In this document: in pieces, positions 43,342 through 54,143 of the stretch
Numbering within the stretch: position 1 is the first letter of the stretch
Layout: each line of letters begins with the position of its first letter
Assembly (NCBI GenBank): GCA_956465555.1
Contig: OY101121.1
Coordinates: 62,001-126,000 of the forward strand
From: Nitzschia sp. pyKryTriq1
Lineage: Eukaryota > Bacillariophyta > Bacillariophyceae > Bacillariales > Bacillariaceae
Direction of reading: 5' to 3'
Length of the DNA: 64,000 bases
Program-made: the position numbers and the translations under genes
Notes under the pieces: model-generated
Told to the model about the DNA's origin: nothing
The model's database searches: none
The model's input: the letters and a program-made list of their open reading frames with translations, nothing else

Positions 43342-44952
43342 TTATGATGGGTACCTGAAGGTATGGGCTAAGGGAGAAAGTGACACCACATGATGCGGCG
43401 GTCGTGACGGTCGTGATGATGATGATGATGACGATTGACCGGCGGATTCACCGCCGCCGCCGCCGCCGCCGGTCGTCGTCGTTCTCGCCATGATTAGATG
43501 GGCCATGGCTTCTCCAGTAGCGGGGCCCATCAAAATTCCCCAACACGAATGCCCCGTCGCGACAAAACAATTCGGTGCATCTGGAACGGCACCCATTATG
43601 GGAAGTCCGTCGGGGGTGGATGGCAGATAACATGCTTGATGGATGATACTGCTGCTGCTGCTGCTGCTGCTGCTTGTTTGTTGTTGTTGATGATGACTAC
43701 TTCTACCAATACCAGCACTACCATCCGCCACCACCAACCCTGCAGCAGCTGCTGCGGCTTCCAGATTCGACGCTTGTTTCACGGCGGACATTATCATCGT
43801 CACTGCGTCCTCTCGAACTTCCTCACGTCCCGGTTCTTCCGTTACTCGGACTGGAGCGTCTGGAAATCCAGTACAGTAGGCCGTCTGATCCGGTCGGACG
43901 TATACCTCGGGGTCGCCAAATCCACTGAAAAAGACACATTGACTCAAAGTCGTCTCTGTAGGAATGACAACCGAGTGATATTTCACTCCCGTCATAATGT
44001 TGGCTGTCCATGGTCCACAAGCATATAGTAACGCCCGACCAGAAATAACAGTAATCGTCGTATCCTCGTCGTGATCGCCTTCTGTCTGTAGTAGAACTTT
44101 TGCCCCAACAAAGGTCCTCCTCCTCGTACCGGTACTATTGGTGCTGGCTCCATCATCGTCGTGCTGGTCGTTGTCGTCGTCGTCATCGTCCGTGGTGTAT
44201 GAGGCCCCCCCCACCTTGCCCTGAATCAGTTTCGAATTTGGGGCTATTTTGCACGTTTCTTCCCATAGAGCATCGCAAAATTTCTTTGGATGGACTTGAG
44301 CGATTGTTTCTTCGTTGCCCAACGATCGCACTCCCTGAACACTGTCACCCGTGGCCCATTCAATTCCTTCTAACTTTTTGCCCTTGGGGCGAGCCAGGGC
44401 GGCACGAGCATCATCACTACTGGAAATTGCCGCACACGTCAATCTCCGATAGTCCAACCTGGAAGCGCCAATAGTATCGGCAATTTCTTGATGGAGTGCA
44501 AACCCTCGTCGAGCGAGGGGCCCTAGTAGTCCGGGACTGTGATCATTCCAATCCAAGGCCAGGAATCCACCCGCCTTGCCCGACGCCGCAGGGGCAATGC
44601 TGCCTGTAGGATCGATCAAAGTGGAGGCGATTCCGAATTCCTTGGCAAGATAATAGGCCGTGGTGCAACCCACAACACCGGCTCCTGCAATCACCACTGG
44701 TGGAGAAGAAGAAGAATCAGAAGAAGTTGATGTGGCGGCGGCGGCGGCGGCGGACATGGTGAGCCGTCTTGGATGTTTTGTACTCGTGCCAGTAGTACGT
44801 GACCAATAAATCCGTGTGTTTTTTGTAGTTGCTGTAGAAAAGAAGGCGAATGCCGATGATGCCGACCCAATACCGGTACTGCTGAACGAGGCTGGAAAAA
44901 GAGTCCCACTTGCCGCGATGAAACAAACGCCCAATCGAAATGACGAGAGCAT
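43342..44952 (-). CDS. FAD-dependent oxidoreductase of the DAO family, TDA3-like
   Basis: Single exon, 536 residues, ATG 44952. The N-terminus has a hydrophobic signal followed by SASSAFAFFS, resembling the A-F-x motif of diatom plastid presequences, so plastid import is likely. PPVVIAGAGVVGCTTAYYLA (about 85-104) is the dinucleotide-binding GxGxxG fold. ASGKAGGFLALDW is the following flavin-contact region, RALLYACGPWTANIM the second FAD segment, and ATGHSCWGILMGPATGEAMA the C-terminal FAD loop typical of yeast TDA3 and relatives. The substrate is unknown; the DAO family oxidises amino acids and related amines. Asp/His and Ser/Gln runs are inserted in two loops. The stop codon TAA lies in a dispersed repeat copy, so the C-terminus may have been altered by insertion. 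Confidence 0.75.
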   Translation of the reverse strand: MLSSFRLGVCFIAASGTLFPASFSSTGIGSASSAFAFFSTATTKNTRIYWSRTTGTSTKHPRRLTMSAAAAAATSTSSDSSSSPPVVIAGAGVVGCTTAYYLAKEFGIASTLIDPTGSIAPAASGKAGGFLALDWNDHSPGLLGPLARRGFALHQEIADTIGASRLDYRRLTCAAISSSDDARAALARPKGKKLEGIEWATGDSVQGVRSLGNEETIAQVHPKKFCDALWEETCKIAPNSKLIQGKVGGASYTTDDDDDDNDQHDDDGASTNSTGTRRRTFVGAKVLLQTEGDHDEDTTITVISGRALLYACGPWTANIMTGVKYHSVVIPTETTLSQCVFFSGFGDPEVYVRPDQTAYCTGFPDAPVRVTEEPGREEVREDAVTMIMSAVKQASNLEAAAAAAGLVVADGSAGIGRSSHHQQQQTSSSSSSSSSIIHQACYLPSTPDGLPIMGAVPDAPNCFVATGHSCWGILMGPATGEAMAHLIMARTTTTGGGGGGGESAGQSSSSSSSRPSRPPHHVVSLSPLAHTFRYPS

Positions 44953-45884
44953 AATAGCGTCGAGACACGACGAGAGGCTTGGATTTGGACTTGGAATCGG
45001 ATTTGGAATCGGATGGAAATGATGCTCTCAGTTCAAGTGTTGCCAACATGGTTTGTTGCGTGCGGGAAGAGAGGACGGGGAAACCAAAAGAAAAGATACG
45101 CCAAGTTTTCCCGCCCTTTTCGATTCCGGGTTCCCAGATTTCGCGCAACTTCGTGCTGATAGTCTGCTCTACTACTACTACTAGTAGAGTAGCGATAGTC
45201 TAGTAGAGTAGAGCGCACGTTGCTCTACTCTCTACACGTATCCATACTCTATTATAACTACCTACTACTACTACTACTACTAGATCTACTCTCTCTACTA
45301 GTAGAGAGAGTAGTAGTAGTAGTAGTAGAGAGGTACTACCGGTAGTAGAGAGCTACTACGACTAGTAGGAGAGGGACGACTAGTACGACCTCTGCCTTCT
45401 TTGTACTACTGAGTGTACTGTCAACTCACTCATCTACTCTCTACTCTAGCCAACCATCATAATATCTACTACTACCGGTACTACCCAGATTTGTCACTAC
45501 CACAACTGTACCAGTATAGTACCTAACGTTAGTACTAGTATTAGCCCTACTATATTACTAGCTACTGGCTAATAGTAGTAGTAGCAAAGCTCTTCTTGTT
45601 GGAAGAAGTAAAGCTTGGTATAGTCTACTTGCTTGAACAGTATGTACAGTATTGCACAGAAGCATTTTGTACCATTTACGAATAACTAGTTTTTTGGCAT
45701 GGATTCCAAATAAAAAGAAATCCTTGTTCTTCCGAGTGAAAAAGAAGTGCAATTGTACGTACGTACTAGTAGGAGTATGTAGTAACAATACAACAAAAGA
45801 CCACCACCACCACCACAACCACAGCAGTATGTATCAGAATAAGAATAATAAGAATAAGAATAAAGTATTATTAACTGTAGTCAA
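44953..45884. other. Intergenic region with a large palindrome
   Basis: Upstream of the oxidoreductase and downstream of the TPR gene. CTA/TAG arrays at 45260-45345 contain a perfect 28-nt palindrome (45286-45313) extended by imperfect CTA/TAG arms. An AATAAG run lies at about 45838-45865. No gene was supported. Confidence 0.6.
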
Positions 45885-47225
45885 CTACTGCCACGCATCA
45901 TCCCCTTTCGATTCTTCCTCCCTCGATGATGATAATGATGATGACGATGATGATGATGTTCCATCATCATCATCCTGCTGTTCCTTGGAGGAGGCTCTTC
46001 CATTTGCCTTCTTTTTGTAATATTCTTCAGGCTTTCCAAAAAAGCTTTTCTTGGTATTTTGTTCCGCTTGCTGTAACATTTCCCCGGCAGTCTTGACCAT
46101 GACTTGGACCCATTCGGCTCTCCGGGGATTCTCGGGCCCATTGGATTTATCAAATGGAGGAAAGCTGGATCCTGCCACGCTGCTAGGCAGTCGTTTGGTC
46201 GCCCAGTATCGGGCTTCTTCTCGATCGCCCCGGTGGATACAAACTTGCACCATGCCTGCCAAAGCTCCGACGTGCCACGGTTTTAGTTTTAAAAGAATGA
46301 GGCGACACAGGTGATACGCCTCTTCATACTTGCCCTGCAAATAATACAAGGTCGCCAACCGATTGACAGGTTCCACAAAATAAATGGTGTACTCATCGAT
46401 CAATTGCAGCAAGCTTGTTTCACAATCTTGCCACGATGTTGGATCCCCCATGAGTTGATCCGCCTGTTGCAGTCTTGCCAGTGCCAGCCCCCCTCGTTCC
46501 GAATACCACAAGTTCCATAGTTCCTTTACGGCATCGTCGTTGTCGTTGTCGTTGTCGTTGTCGCTGTCTTTGTCCCCATGCTGCTGCTTGGCTAGTTTTT
46601 CCATGATTTGAATTTCCGCCTCGCGGCGATCTCTCTCAATGGTTGAGAGTGGGGGCAACGGTGGCAAGAGAGAATCCTCCAAGGGGACGGGCTCGCCAGC
46701 TTGTCTCTTGACTTCGAATTCAGCTGCCTGGCTGAGAAATGTGCGAATATTGAATTTGACATTCGCAATATTATTAATATTGGATGATGCTGCAGAATCT
46801 CCCTTGTATGGTGTGCCATCATCAACATCATTATTATTACTGGCGCCCTCCTCCGTGAAGAGAGACTGAAGTTGCTTGCGCGCCAAATCAATGTCAAAGG
46901 AAGATCCATCGCCGCCGCCACCACCACCACCAATACCTCCGTCGAGTGAAGAATTGGCGTCATTGTGGAGAGGCCACAAGGAAGATCTGAATCTGGCGAG
47001 GCTTCGTTTGGACCGGTACTGGCAACAATGCTGACTGCCGGAAAGATGATGATGATGATGATGATGATTCTTCGCCGCCCTTACCGTTACCGTTGCCCTC
47101 AACGTGAACGTTACGGTTGGCGCAAAGGCAACGGCCAAGGGCACCGCCGACAGCATCAGCAGCGGCAGCGGCAGCAACAGCAACAGCGCGAAAAATGACA
47201 GGAAAGAATCGGATGAGATTCTCAT
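45885..47225 (-). CDS. Plastid-targeted TPR-like protein
   Basis: Single exon, 446 residues, ATG 47225. The N-terminus is a strong hydrophobic signal (SFFALLLLLPLPLLMLSAVP) followed by AVAFAPTVTF, a classic diatom ASAFAP-type plastid cleavage motif. Poly-His, poly-Gly and Asp/Asn runs follow. The folded part (about 230-390) is helical with TPR-type repeats: WNLWYSERGGLALARLQQAD, EPVNRLATLYYLQGKYEEAY, PWHVGALAGMVQVCIHRGDR then EEARYWA. The C-terminus is Lys/Ser-rich. TPRs mediate protein-protein contacts; a plastid assembly or translation-related role is possible but not shown. Confidence 0.7.
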   Translation of the reverse strand: MRISSDSFLSFFALLLLLPLPLLMLSAVPLAVAFAPTVTFTLRATVTVRAAKNHHHHHHHLSGSQHCCQYRSKRSLARFRSSLWPLHNDANSSLDGGIGGGGGGGDGSSFDIDLARKQLQSLFTEEGASNNNDVDDGTPYKGDSAASSNINNIANVKFNIRTFLSQAAEFEVKRQAGEPVPLEDSLLPPLPPLSTIERDRREAEIQIMEKLAKQQHGDKDSDNDNDNDNDDAVKELWNLWYSERGGLALARLQQADQLMGDPTSWQDCETSLLQLIDEYTIYFVEPVNRLATLYYLQGKYEEAYHLCRLILLKLKPWHVGALAGMVQVCIHRGDREEARYWATKRLPSSVAGSSFPPFDKSNGPENPRRAEWVQVMVKTAGEMLQQAEQNTKKSFFGKPEEYYKKKANGRASSKEQQDDDDGTSSSSSSSLSSSREEESKGDDAWQ

Positions 47226-48236
47226 GGTGGCGATGTGCGTTTTGCGTTTTCCTGGTATATAAATTTATATGACAGCTTCTGTTGTAGCGATAAAGGCGCT
47301 CTTCTTGCTTCAAAGACTATACTCTCTACCGGTACTACAATGCTACTACCGGAAGAGACTTCTTCACAGAGATCGTTCTCGGAACAAAAAAGAAATGACT
47401 GACTTTTATTTCTTTGCTGCTTGCTTGATCTTCTCGACAGCTTTTGTTCGAACGAAGATATGCTATGTGCTTGTTGCTGGTTGCTGATTGATCAGTGCTA
47501 AAAGTTCTTTTGTTCTGCTACCACTATTACTCGAAGCAACACGTCATCACGATCTTTCGTGCACCATGCATGACATCATCATTTTTTGGCCTGCGCTCGC
47601 GCGCCTCTAGTAGACGACCCATTCGAACCTTCTACTAGTAGTAGTAGGACGAACCTTGTACCGGCCGCTCTCTACTCGACTACTGTCTACTACTCTACTC
47701 TCTACGTTGCCAGTTATGCATGGAAGAGAAGCTTGCAATTCTACGTGCCCACTGGGAACAGCCCGAGCTACTACTCAACTCAATTATTGAGGTCGAGGAA
47801 AGCTGCAAGCATAGGACTAGGTTCCATCGTCGCTTGAGATGTGCAGATTCTTCTTAGCGCTGATGATCCCGTAAGGGTGAAAAGAGTCCATTGAGTCAAT
47901 CAATTGGACTGTCTGGCGTGGATGGTATCGTTCCGGCGGGAGAGAGATTAATTGCTCTCAACCGTCAAGGTAGCAACTAAATTAGACAGTGCACTTTTTC
48001 GCTGCTTTACGATATATCTTCTACTCTACTTTACTAGAGTAGCTACCTACTAGTAGAATAGAGTACTGAGAGAGTTAGATCTGTTGAGTACGTAGAGACT
48101 ACGTACAAACCGTAGAGAGATCGGTACCAGGTATAGTAGTACCGGTAGAGAGTTGAGTCTCTACTCTACTAGAAGTAGTAGTAGAGTAGAGTAATAGTAC
48201 GTACGTACTTGTAGTGCTATGTGCCTTTCTTTAGTT
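47226..48236. other. Intergenic region with an inverted dispersed repeat
   Basis: No gene is supported. The inverted copy of the dispersed repeat lies at about 47968-48018 (CAACTAAATTAGACAGTGCA through TTTCGCTGCTTTACGATA), followed by TAG/CTA-rich sequence to 48230. Confidence 0.6.
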
Positions 48237-49826
48237 TCAAGATGATGATGATGATGATCTTGTGGTTTGTTCTTTGTATTCGAGGCTAATTCGCAAGGAT
48301 CTCCAAAGAGGCATCCAAAGAAATGGGCTTACGCAAAAATGGGTGCAGTCGTTGGGACCCTGGGAACCAACTTGCCAGCGATGAAGGTAACCAAGTGACT
48401 TGGTAAAATTCAAAAACGGAAGAATCATCAACAAATCATTCTTGTTGTCATCAACATCATTATCAATATCATCTTCATGCTTATTTTTGGGGGGTGGTAC
48501 TGCTGGGTCCTCCCCCACTCCTCGTGTCAACAATGAGCCATCCGAGGTCAGCACTCGGTACGTTAGGTTTGTAGCCACTTCATTCACGATTCGTTCTCGC
48601 CACCCAAAAATGTTGTCGTCGTCGTTGTTGTTGTTGTTGTCCGTTGTGTTGGGTGATGCTGGGCTCAAATTGCAATCCAAATAATGCGAAATACGTTCTT
48701 GGATAAATTCGCCGCCTGGATTGGGGTAGTGCTGAGCGCATGTCTCTCGAAATGCCAGCAGGGCAAAAGAAGAAGAATGCTGTTTGAATTCATTGACTAC
48801 TGCTGTCATTTCGTCGCGGTATTTATCTTCGTGACGGTCCCAGCGATAATGAACACCAAAATTGAATACCAAAACATCTGACCACTCGGAAATCTCCCTA
48901 ATCTCTGTCATATTTCCTTCCAACGGCATGTATTGTTGATAAAATCGCATCAGAATGCTGCTTTTGTTGCTGTTCTGCTGGTCTGCTGGTGATGGAAGGA
49001 GAATCTCCATCTCCTCATAATAACTGACGCCTCTTCCCCAAAATGCTTGAGGGCGTGAATGCACGCCGTTATACTGAAGATTGTATCCAGAGCGAGCAAG
49101 TTCACAAACAAATCCGTCCCATATTTGTCTCTGGATCGAATCACCGGTAAAAGCGACTGTGTAATTGTTCTTCATGGCAATGTCAACAATGCGGCATACG
49201 TCGCACTGGGAGTGGAATGATGCTTCCATTTCATTTTCGCCGGCTGTGGCAGGTACCGATAGCGTCAAAGATCCGTTGTTCATTGTCTCCAAGGCTGCCA
49301 TCCGAAGTTGTTCATACGCATCAGAACCAATCGCACAGCCGATACTGCGAGTAAACGTGTTCGATCCCCCGCTAGAAATGGCCCCAGTGCAACATCTACT
49401 ACGTCCTCCTCGAAGCGCGTAGTTATATGAATCTGGAGGCTCGCACACACCTCCTTGGATGGGGAGCTTCGAACGGTCGTCATATGGAACATCCCCCAAA
49501 GTGGTGAAATTCGTGGATGAAAGGTTGACTGACATTATAGCGTTGACTTCCCAGTCCAAAAGTGTGGGCTGGATATTCACGATCCGCGAAGTCGATTGCG
49601 AGACCTGTTTCATTCTCCCATCAGATTCTTTACTATTAGACTTGGGGCCTGCGTTTGCCGAAGAATAGTCCCATGTCAATGCAGTACCAGTACGAATGGC
49701 CTGAGGAATGCTCGCAAAGTGAGTGGAGCATAAGCAAAGCAAAAATAGCACAGATAATGCACCCAATCGTGCTTGTTTACTCAAAGTGGGCGATGAAGCA
49801 GCCTTTCGCTTTATTACGGCTGCCAT
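48237..49826 (-). CDS. Type II membrane SGNH/PC-esterase-like protein
   Basis: Single exon, 529 residues, ATG 49826 (an upstream extension of the frame has no ATG). An anchor near residues 18-40 (RLGALSVLFLLCLCSTHFAS) is followed by a lumenal domain with paired Cys (GGRSRCCTGA, HSQCDVCRIVD). TVAFTGDSIQRQIWDG (about residue 222) is a GDS nucleophile block as in PMR5/TBL and CAS1-type PC-esterases. GPNDCTHFCVSPFLWMPLW (about 493) matches the D-x-x-H block of the same superfamily. These enzymes O-acetylate or deacetylate wall glycans in the Golgi; the same is inferred here. A run of Asn/Asp (about 395-405) and another acidic stretch interrupt the domain. Confidence 0.7.
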   Translation of the reverse strand: MAAVIKRKAASSPTLSKQARLGALSVLFLLCLCSTHFASIPQAIRTGTALTWDYSSANAGPKSNSKESDGRMKQVSQSTSRIVNIQPTLLDWEVNAIMSVNLSSTNFTTLGDVPYDDRSKLPIQGGVCEPPDSYNYALRGGRSRCCTGAISSGGSNTFTRSIGCAIGSDAYEQLRMAALETMNNGSLTLSVPATAGENEMEASFHSQCDVCRIVDIAMKNNYTVAFTGDSIQRQIWDGFVCELARSGYNLQYNGVHSRPQAFWGRGVSYYEEMEILLPSPADQQNSNKSSILMRFYQQYMPLEGNMTEIREISEWSDVLVFNFGVHYRWDRHEDKYRDEMTAVVNEFKQHSSSFALLAFRETCAQHYPNPGGEFIQERISHYLDCNLSPASPNTTDNNNNNDDDNIFGWRERIVNEVATNLTYRVLTSDGSLLTRGVGEDPAVPPPKNKHEDDIDNDVDDNKNDLLMILPFLNFTKSLGYLHRWQVGSQGPNDCTHFCVSPFLWMPLWRSLRISLEYKEQTTRSSSSSS

Positions 49827-51639
49827 GATTGTTGTTGGATTTTTTCCTTTTTGTGGTGATATGAGGATGATGATGAGGATGATGATGATGATGATGATGA
49901 TGAGGATGATGCGATATCTCAACGACGACTTTTCTTGTCTTCAAAACTGCTTACCGGTATGTCAGAATGTGAAAAGGTGACGAGAAATCTACAAAATAAT
50001 AAAATGTGAGCGTTTGAATGTGAATTGGCGGAGTTGGCCGGCTTCTTGCGAGCCGGGCGCGCCAACGGATAATGGTATGGCCGCCTCCCGTGTGCTGGAT
50101 GGAACCGCACACGTCTACAACTTTTATCGGAACATTCAAAAAAATTATAAACTTTTAACCTATATTCAGAACTCCTGCAAGGGGGGGAAATAACCCACCA
50201 ACCCAAACCCAAGGATGAATATGCACCCCAATGGGTCTGCAGAGGAACGGTGGGAGATTGTTTTCTATCTACTGCAGAGATTTTCACCTTAGTATGACAA
50301 AGTCGGAGCGAGGATGTTTGCTCGATCGATGATCTTGTGTGATCATCGGTCGTCTCTCGTCGGTCGGATAGGTGATCCAAGAGATGCGACAGTGTGGTTG
50401 GGTTGTTTTGGTAGGGTTAAATGTTGGGTTATTTATATATCGGAATATATAGGACTGGCGGGCGTTATATATTATATTCAACGCTCAATAAGAATATAAA
50501 ATCTGATAGGGCAGAACCTCCCGTACATCTCTTGGGTGATCGCCAATGCTTGGCGGGCTCTGGTCGACTTCTGGTCTGTCTGTCTCTCGTTGGGGTGCGA
50601 ATGAGCGGAGCTACCGTGCGAGTACCTACCGGTACCTGTTACTTGTATGCATGCATGGATGATGGGACTTACCAAGCCCCTGAGACATGGAAACGACAGA
50701 CGAATCATAATCCTACCGGTAGCGACGTGTGTTCTTTTTAAAAAAATAAGTAATCATTCACGAACGAAGAATGCGAATCCAGATTCAATGAATGGCGCTC
50801 TATCTAGCAGAGAGACTACCTGGTACCAGTAGCACATTATTTGATACTACTCGTATGTAGTTATAGAAGATAAATAGACAAATTCAACTTCAAGGAAGGC
50901 ATTAAATATCTGTCTTATATAAACAATTTTTCTGAATTCGACCGCATTCTTGAAGAGGCTTATACACGATTTCAGGGCCTATTTGGAAGCTTTGGTCTTG
51001 GCACGAGTAGATAGACATGTCGCACCCAAGACTGCACTAGCCAAGCAAGATCGATAGATGAGTACCTGCTGGTACGACACGGTCAAAATCACGGAGTAGA
51101 GGACCCGAACCTCGCTCTTGCACCATTTGCCAGAGTTTCTACTGTAGAGAGTGTGGAGTGTGGAGTCATTTGTCCGTCCGTAGAACTCTGGTAGGTTTCT
51201 ACTTAGTGATTCGTGAATGAATGAAGCAGGCGACCGCCACCAGCAAGTTCAAGTTTTGGCGGTTCAAGTTTTTGCCGGCGTAATACTGGTACCGTACAGT
51301 AGCTGTATCAACTATCTTACTGTATCAATGCTTTGTGCGTTCTACATTCTACAGTAGAATCCACCATGCTCGGAAGTGGTGCCATTGTGATCAGTGATCA
51401 GGTGAGACGCCGCCATCTATCTTTGCCTGAACTCCGATCATTTCACTGACGACTACTAGAAGTACCTCTGTCTCTCCCTTGGTTAGAGCTGAACACTGTC
51501 CATCCGATAAGACAAGTTGTTGTTGTCGTTCAAGAAGTGTCAGGTGTTGCTCTACTATTGTTGTATTTAAAAAATATACGCTTGTGAAGTGTGAAGAGTG
51601 AAGAGTGCATCAGATTTTAATTTCAAATAGATCACGAGA
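49827..51639. other. 1.8-kb region without a recognised gene
   Basis: A GAT/ATG trinucleotide run at about 49860-49910 precedes the PC-esterase gene. The rest has scattered GTACCGGTAC-like words and A/T-rich tracts (50405-50510). A short hairpin-like stretch near 51095-51130 was tested as a tRNA and rejected. It includes the promoter of the HMG-box gene. Confidence 0.45.
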
Positions 51640-53823
51640 ATGGAAAAGATGCCAGTACCTGCACCTGCACCAGCACCTGTCCCAGAGCAGGATCATGAAC
51701 ACCTGGAATCTGATCAAGACGAAGAAGAAGAATCTTCTGTCCCCGAAGCAGTGGAAAAGAAGAAGAAGCGAAAGAGAAAACCGCCACTCGTTCCTTGGAA
51801 GAAACCCAAGGACATGCCGCGCCGCCCGCTCAGTGCGTACAATATCTTCTTCAAGGAGCAGCGAGAGACCATGATGGCCAAGGTGGCAGCCGCCGAAAAG
51901 GCCGCCACAGTTGCTGCATCTGCTGCTGCTGCTGCGGCTCCCGGTGGTCCAGAGAGCGACACGGACGTTGCTGCTGACTCGAAGTCGCTCGCTCATCCTC
52001 GAAGGCGATCCAACAAGTCTGTAGGCATCGGGTTCGCGAACCTGGCCCGAACGATCGCCGCTAACTGGAAGGACCTCGACGAAGAGCTTAGGGCGCCCTA
52101 TGAAGCAATTGCAGCCAAGGAAAAGGACCGCTACAAGGAAGAGATGCTCGTCTGGAGAGCCAAGCAAAAGGAAGTGAAAGCGAGGGCCGCCTCCGGGGAC
52201 GCTGCGGACGATCAAGGACCCTATCCCGGTGGCGCTTTGGACAGCAGCGGCGAGACCTCCATGGAGGAGTCAAATCCTGGAACCAATGCGTCAGCTCCGT
52301 CTCCCCGAGAGACGCCCACTTCCTCCTTCCCTACTCAATCCGCAGTGACGATGATGGATGTAGAGTCTCCCAAGAAAAGCCGCCGCTCGTACCAGCAGCA
52401 AAGTGCAAGCCATATCACCCCAATGGACATGGAGATGGACTTTAATCCCATCCGTTTATCATCTAACATACCTGGTCGCTGGGTGGAGGTAGGCTCGCAC
52501 TCCTACCCCATGATGAACACGGACTATCTTCAGCGAAACCATGCTGCGACAGGCATGCACCCGGGCATGCAGCTCGTCAACCAACCATTGCATGCTTCGC
52601 TCAGTCGACTTGATTCCCTTCAAGCCAGCCACAACATGGGTATGGGCATGGGCATGGGATTTGCTGGTGCCAACACTAACATAAACACTGAACGTGGTAT
52701 GGTCGGAATGCCTCTTTTCAATCCGAATGCTAGCGACAGTGCCATCGGTACTACTAGCGGCACTTCAGCCATGTTGCATGAAATGAATGATCCGCAACGC
52801 TTTGCAAGAGCACGCAGCGCGAGTCCGGCGGAGATGATACAGCAGGAGAAGAGACGACTAATGTGGCAGCAACATCAGTTGATGCAGCAGCAGCAACGGA
52901 TCCATCAGCAGCACCAGCTCCAACAACAGCAACTAATGCGCCTGCAAGAGGACATGATATATGGTGCGCATCAACAACACAATCATGGGGCTCATCCTCA
53001 TCTTCCTGCTGCACGAAGCACCCGAAGGAATACATGGTCGGGGGGCTCACAAACCCATCGCCCTACCAACACCGTAGCGAGCGGTCCTTTGGAACCAGGC
53101 ATGGACAGAATCGCCTACGGTGCAGGAACAAGTACAAGCAGGGGTGGCCGACGTCCCTCTTTCACCCCTCCTCCTTCCGTCTCGTCCAGTATTCCAGACT
53201 CTTGGTTCGAGCCCGATGTCGAATCGTCCAATACTCCTCCCAACAACACAAGCCAAGCTCCACGGGCTTCTTCGAAACTATACCCCGACACATGGTTTGA
53301 GGTCGTGGAAGAGGAACCCCAAACTGCTGGGGATGGCGGTCCCCACCAAGATCGTACAGAGGATGAACCGATCCGCTACTCTCCTGATGGGGACCTCAAT
53401 GGGAAATTGTTCACATCCTCCTCCGGCAGGAATCAACATCAACCCTCTACCTCAATGTTTCATAAACCAGGACGATCTTCTTCGGGGGAGCGGAAAATGG
53501 AAGAACTCTTTCGTCAACCGATGCGAACCTTGGAAGAAATTGCCGGAGGTGGAAATCCTGGCTCCTTTCCACTGTCGACTTCTTTGACAGGTGATACTAG
53601 AAGCACGACGAGTACTGATACTGGTCAGCAACAGCAACAGCACGAGGCACCGGACAAGCACAATTCTTCCCCCGAGGAGGCTTTGGTGGAATCATCCGCG
53701 TTTCAGAACCTTGGTATTCATTTTGATGAGGATACCATGGATTTCTTGGCGCGACTCCGACAAGAGACTCCTGCCCAGGACAATCCCGCTCCTAGCACTT
53801 CCAAGACTTCTAATAGCGACTAG
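51640..53823 (+). CDS. HMG-box DNA-binding protein with an interrupted box
   Basis: Single exon, 727 residues, ATG 51640. After an acidic and Lys-rich start, the HMG box begins at residue about 53: PKDMPRRPLSAYNIFFKEQR is helix 1. A roughly 45-residue Ala/Gly/Ser insertion follows, then GFANLARTIAANWKDLDEEL and APYEAIAAKEKDRYKEEMLV complete helices 2 and 3 (to about 170). The rest is low-complexity: Met/Gly, Gln/His coiled stretch (about 405-445), and Ser/Pro-rich segments with two copies of a PDTWFE/PDSWFE motif preceded by aromatic and Ser residues. It is likely a nuclear architectural or transcription factor; targets unknown. Confidence 0.8.
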   Translation: MEKMPVPAPAPAPVPEQDHEHLESDQDEEEESSVPEAVEKKKKRKRKPPLVPWKKPKDMPRRPLSAYNIFFKEQRETMMAKVAAAEKAATVAASAAAAAAPGGPESDTDVAADSKSLAHPRRRSNKSVGIGFANLARTIAANWKDLDEELRAPYEAIAAKEKDRYKEEMLVWRAKQKEVKARAASGDAADDQGPYPGGALDSSGETSMEESNPGTNASAPSPRETPTSSFPTQSAVTMMDVESPKKSRRSYQQQSASHITPMDMEMDFNPIRLSSNIPGRWVEVGSHSYPMMNTDYLQRNHAATGMHPGMQLVNQPLHASLSRLDSLQASHNMGMGMGMGFAGANTNINTERGMVGMPLFNPNASDSAIGTTSGTSAMLHEMNDPQRFARARSASPAEMIQQEKRRLMWQQHQLMQQQQRIHQQHQLQQQQLMRLQEDMIYGAHQQHNHGAHPHLPAARSTRRNTWSGGSQTHRPTNTVASGPLEPGMDRIAYGAGTSTSRGGRRPSFTPPPSVSSSIPDSWFEPDVESSNTPPNNTSQAPRASSKLYPDTWFEVVEEEPQTAGDGGPHQDRTEDEPIRYSPDGDLNGKLFTSSSGRNQHQPSTSMFHKPGRSSSGERKMEELFRQPMRTLEEIAGGGNPGSFPLSTSLTGDTRSTTSTDTGQQQQQHEAPDKHNSSPEEALVESSAFQNLGIHFDEDTMDFLARLRQETPAQDNPAPSTSKTSNSD

Positions 53824-54143
53824 TAGAGTAGTCTACTAGTAGTAGAGCTTGAGTCCGACCCGTTACCCATACGTTGTACTTTAAGTAGTCTGGCAGTGAG
53901 CAGAGTAGTAGGCGCAATCCTACGAAATGAGATGCTAGCATGATTTAGTTTGTTGGCATCCTCCCTTCACTGCTGTACCGGCAGTACAAGAAGAGCACAC
54001 CTCGCCACTACTCTACTCTACTCTAGAGTAGAGTAGAGCTAGTTGTGTCCTAGCTAGCTAGCAAGTAGACACTCGAAGAGAGTGGAAGGCTTTGATAGAG
54101 AGGCCTGATAGTGGTCTCACACTTGGAAATGAAAATACTACTG
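53824..54143. terminator. Convergent 3' region with a perfect 28-nt palindrome
   Basis: Lies between the HMG-box gene (+) and the four-TM gene (-). Positions 54011-54038 are a perfect palindrome of CTCTA/TAGAG units. A shared bidirectional 3'-end function is possible from its position but is inference only. Confidence 0.35.

Noticed and set aside
47586-47837. Small plus-strand frame starting ACARAPLVDDPFEPS
   Set aside because: No ATG start and no recognisable feature.
51085-51135. tRNA-like T-arm on the minus strand (GAGGTTCGGGTCCTC)
   Set aside because: No matching acceptor stem, D-arm or anticodon arm at the right distances.
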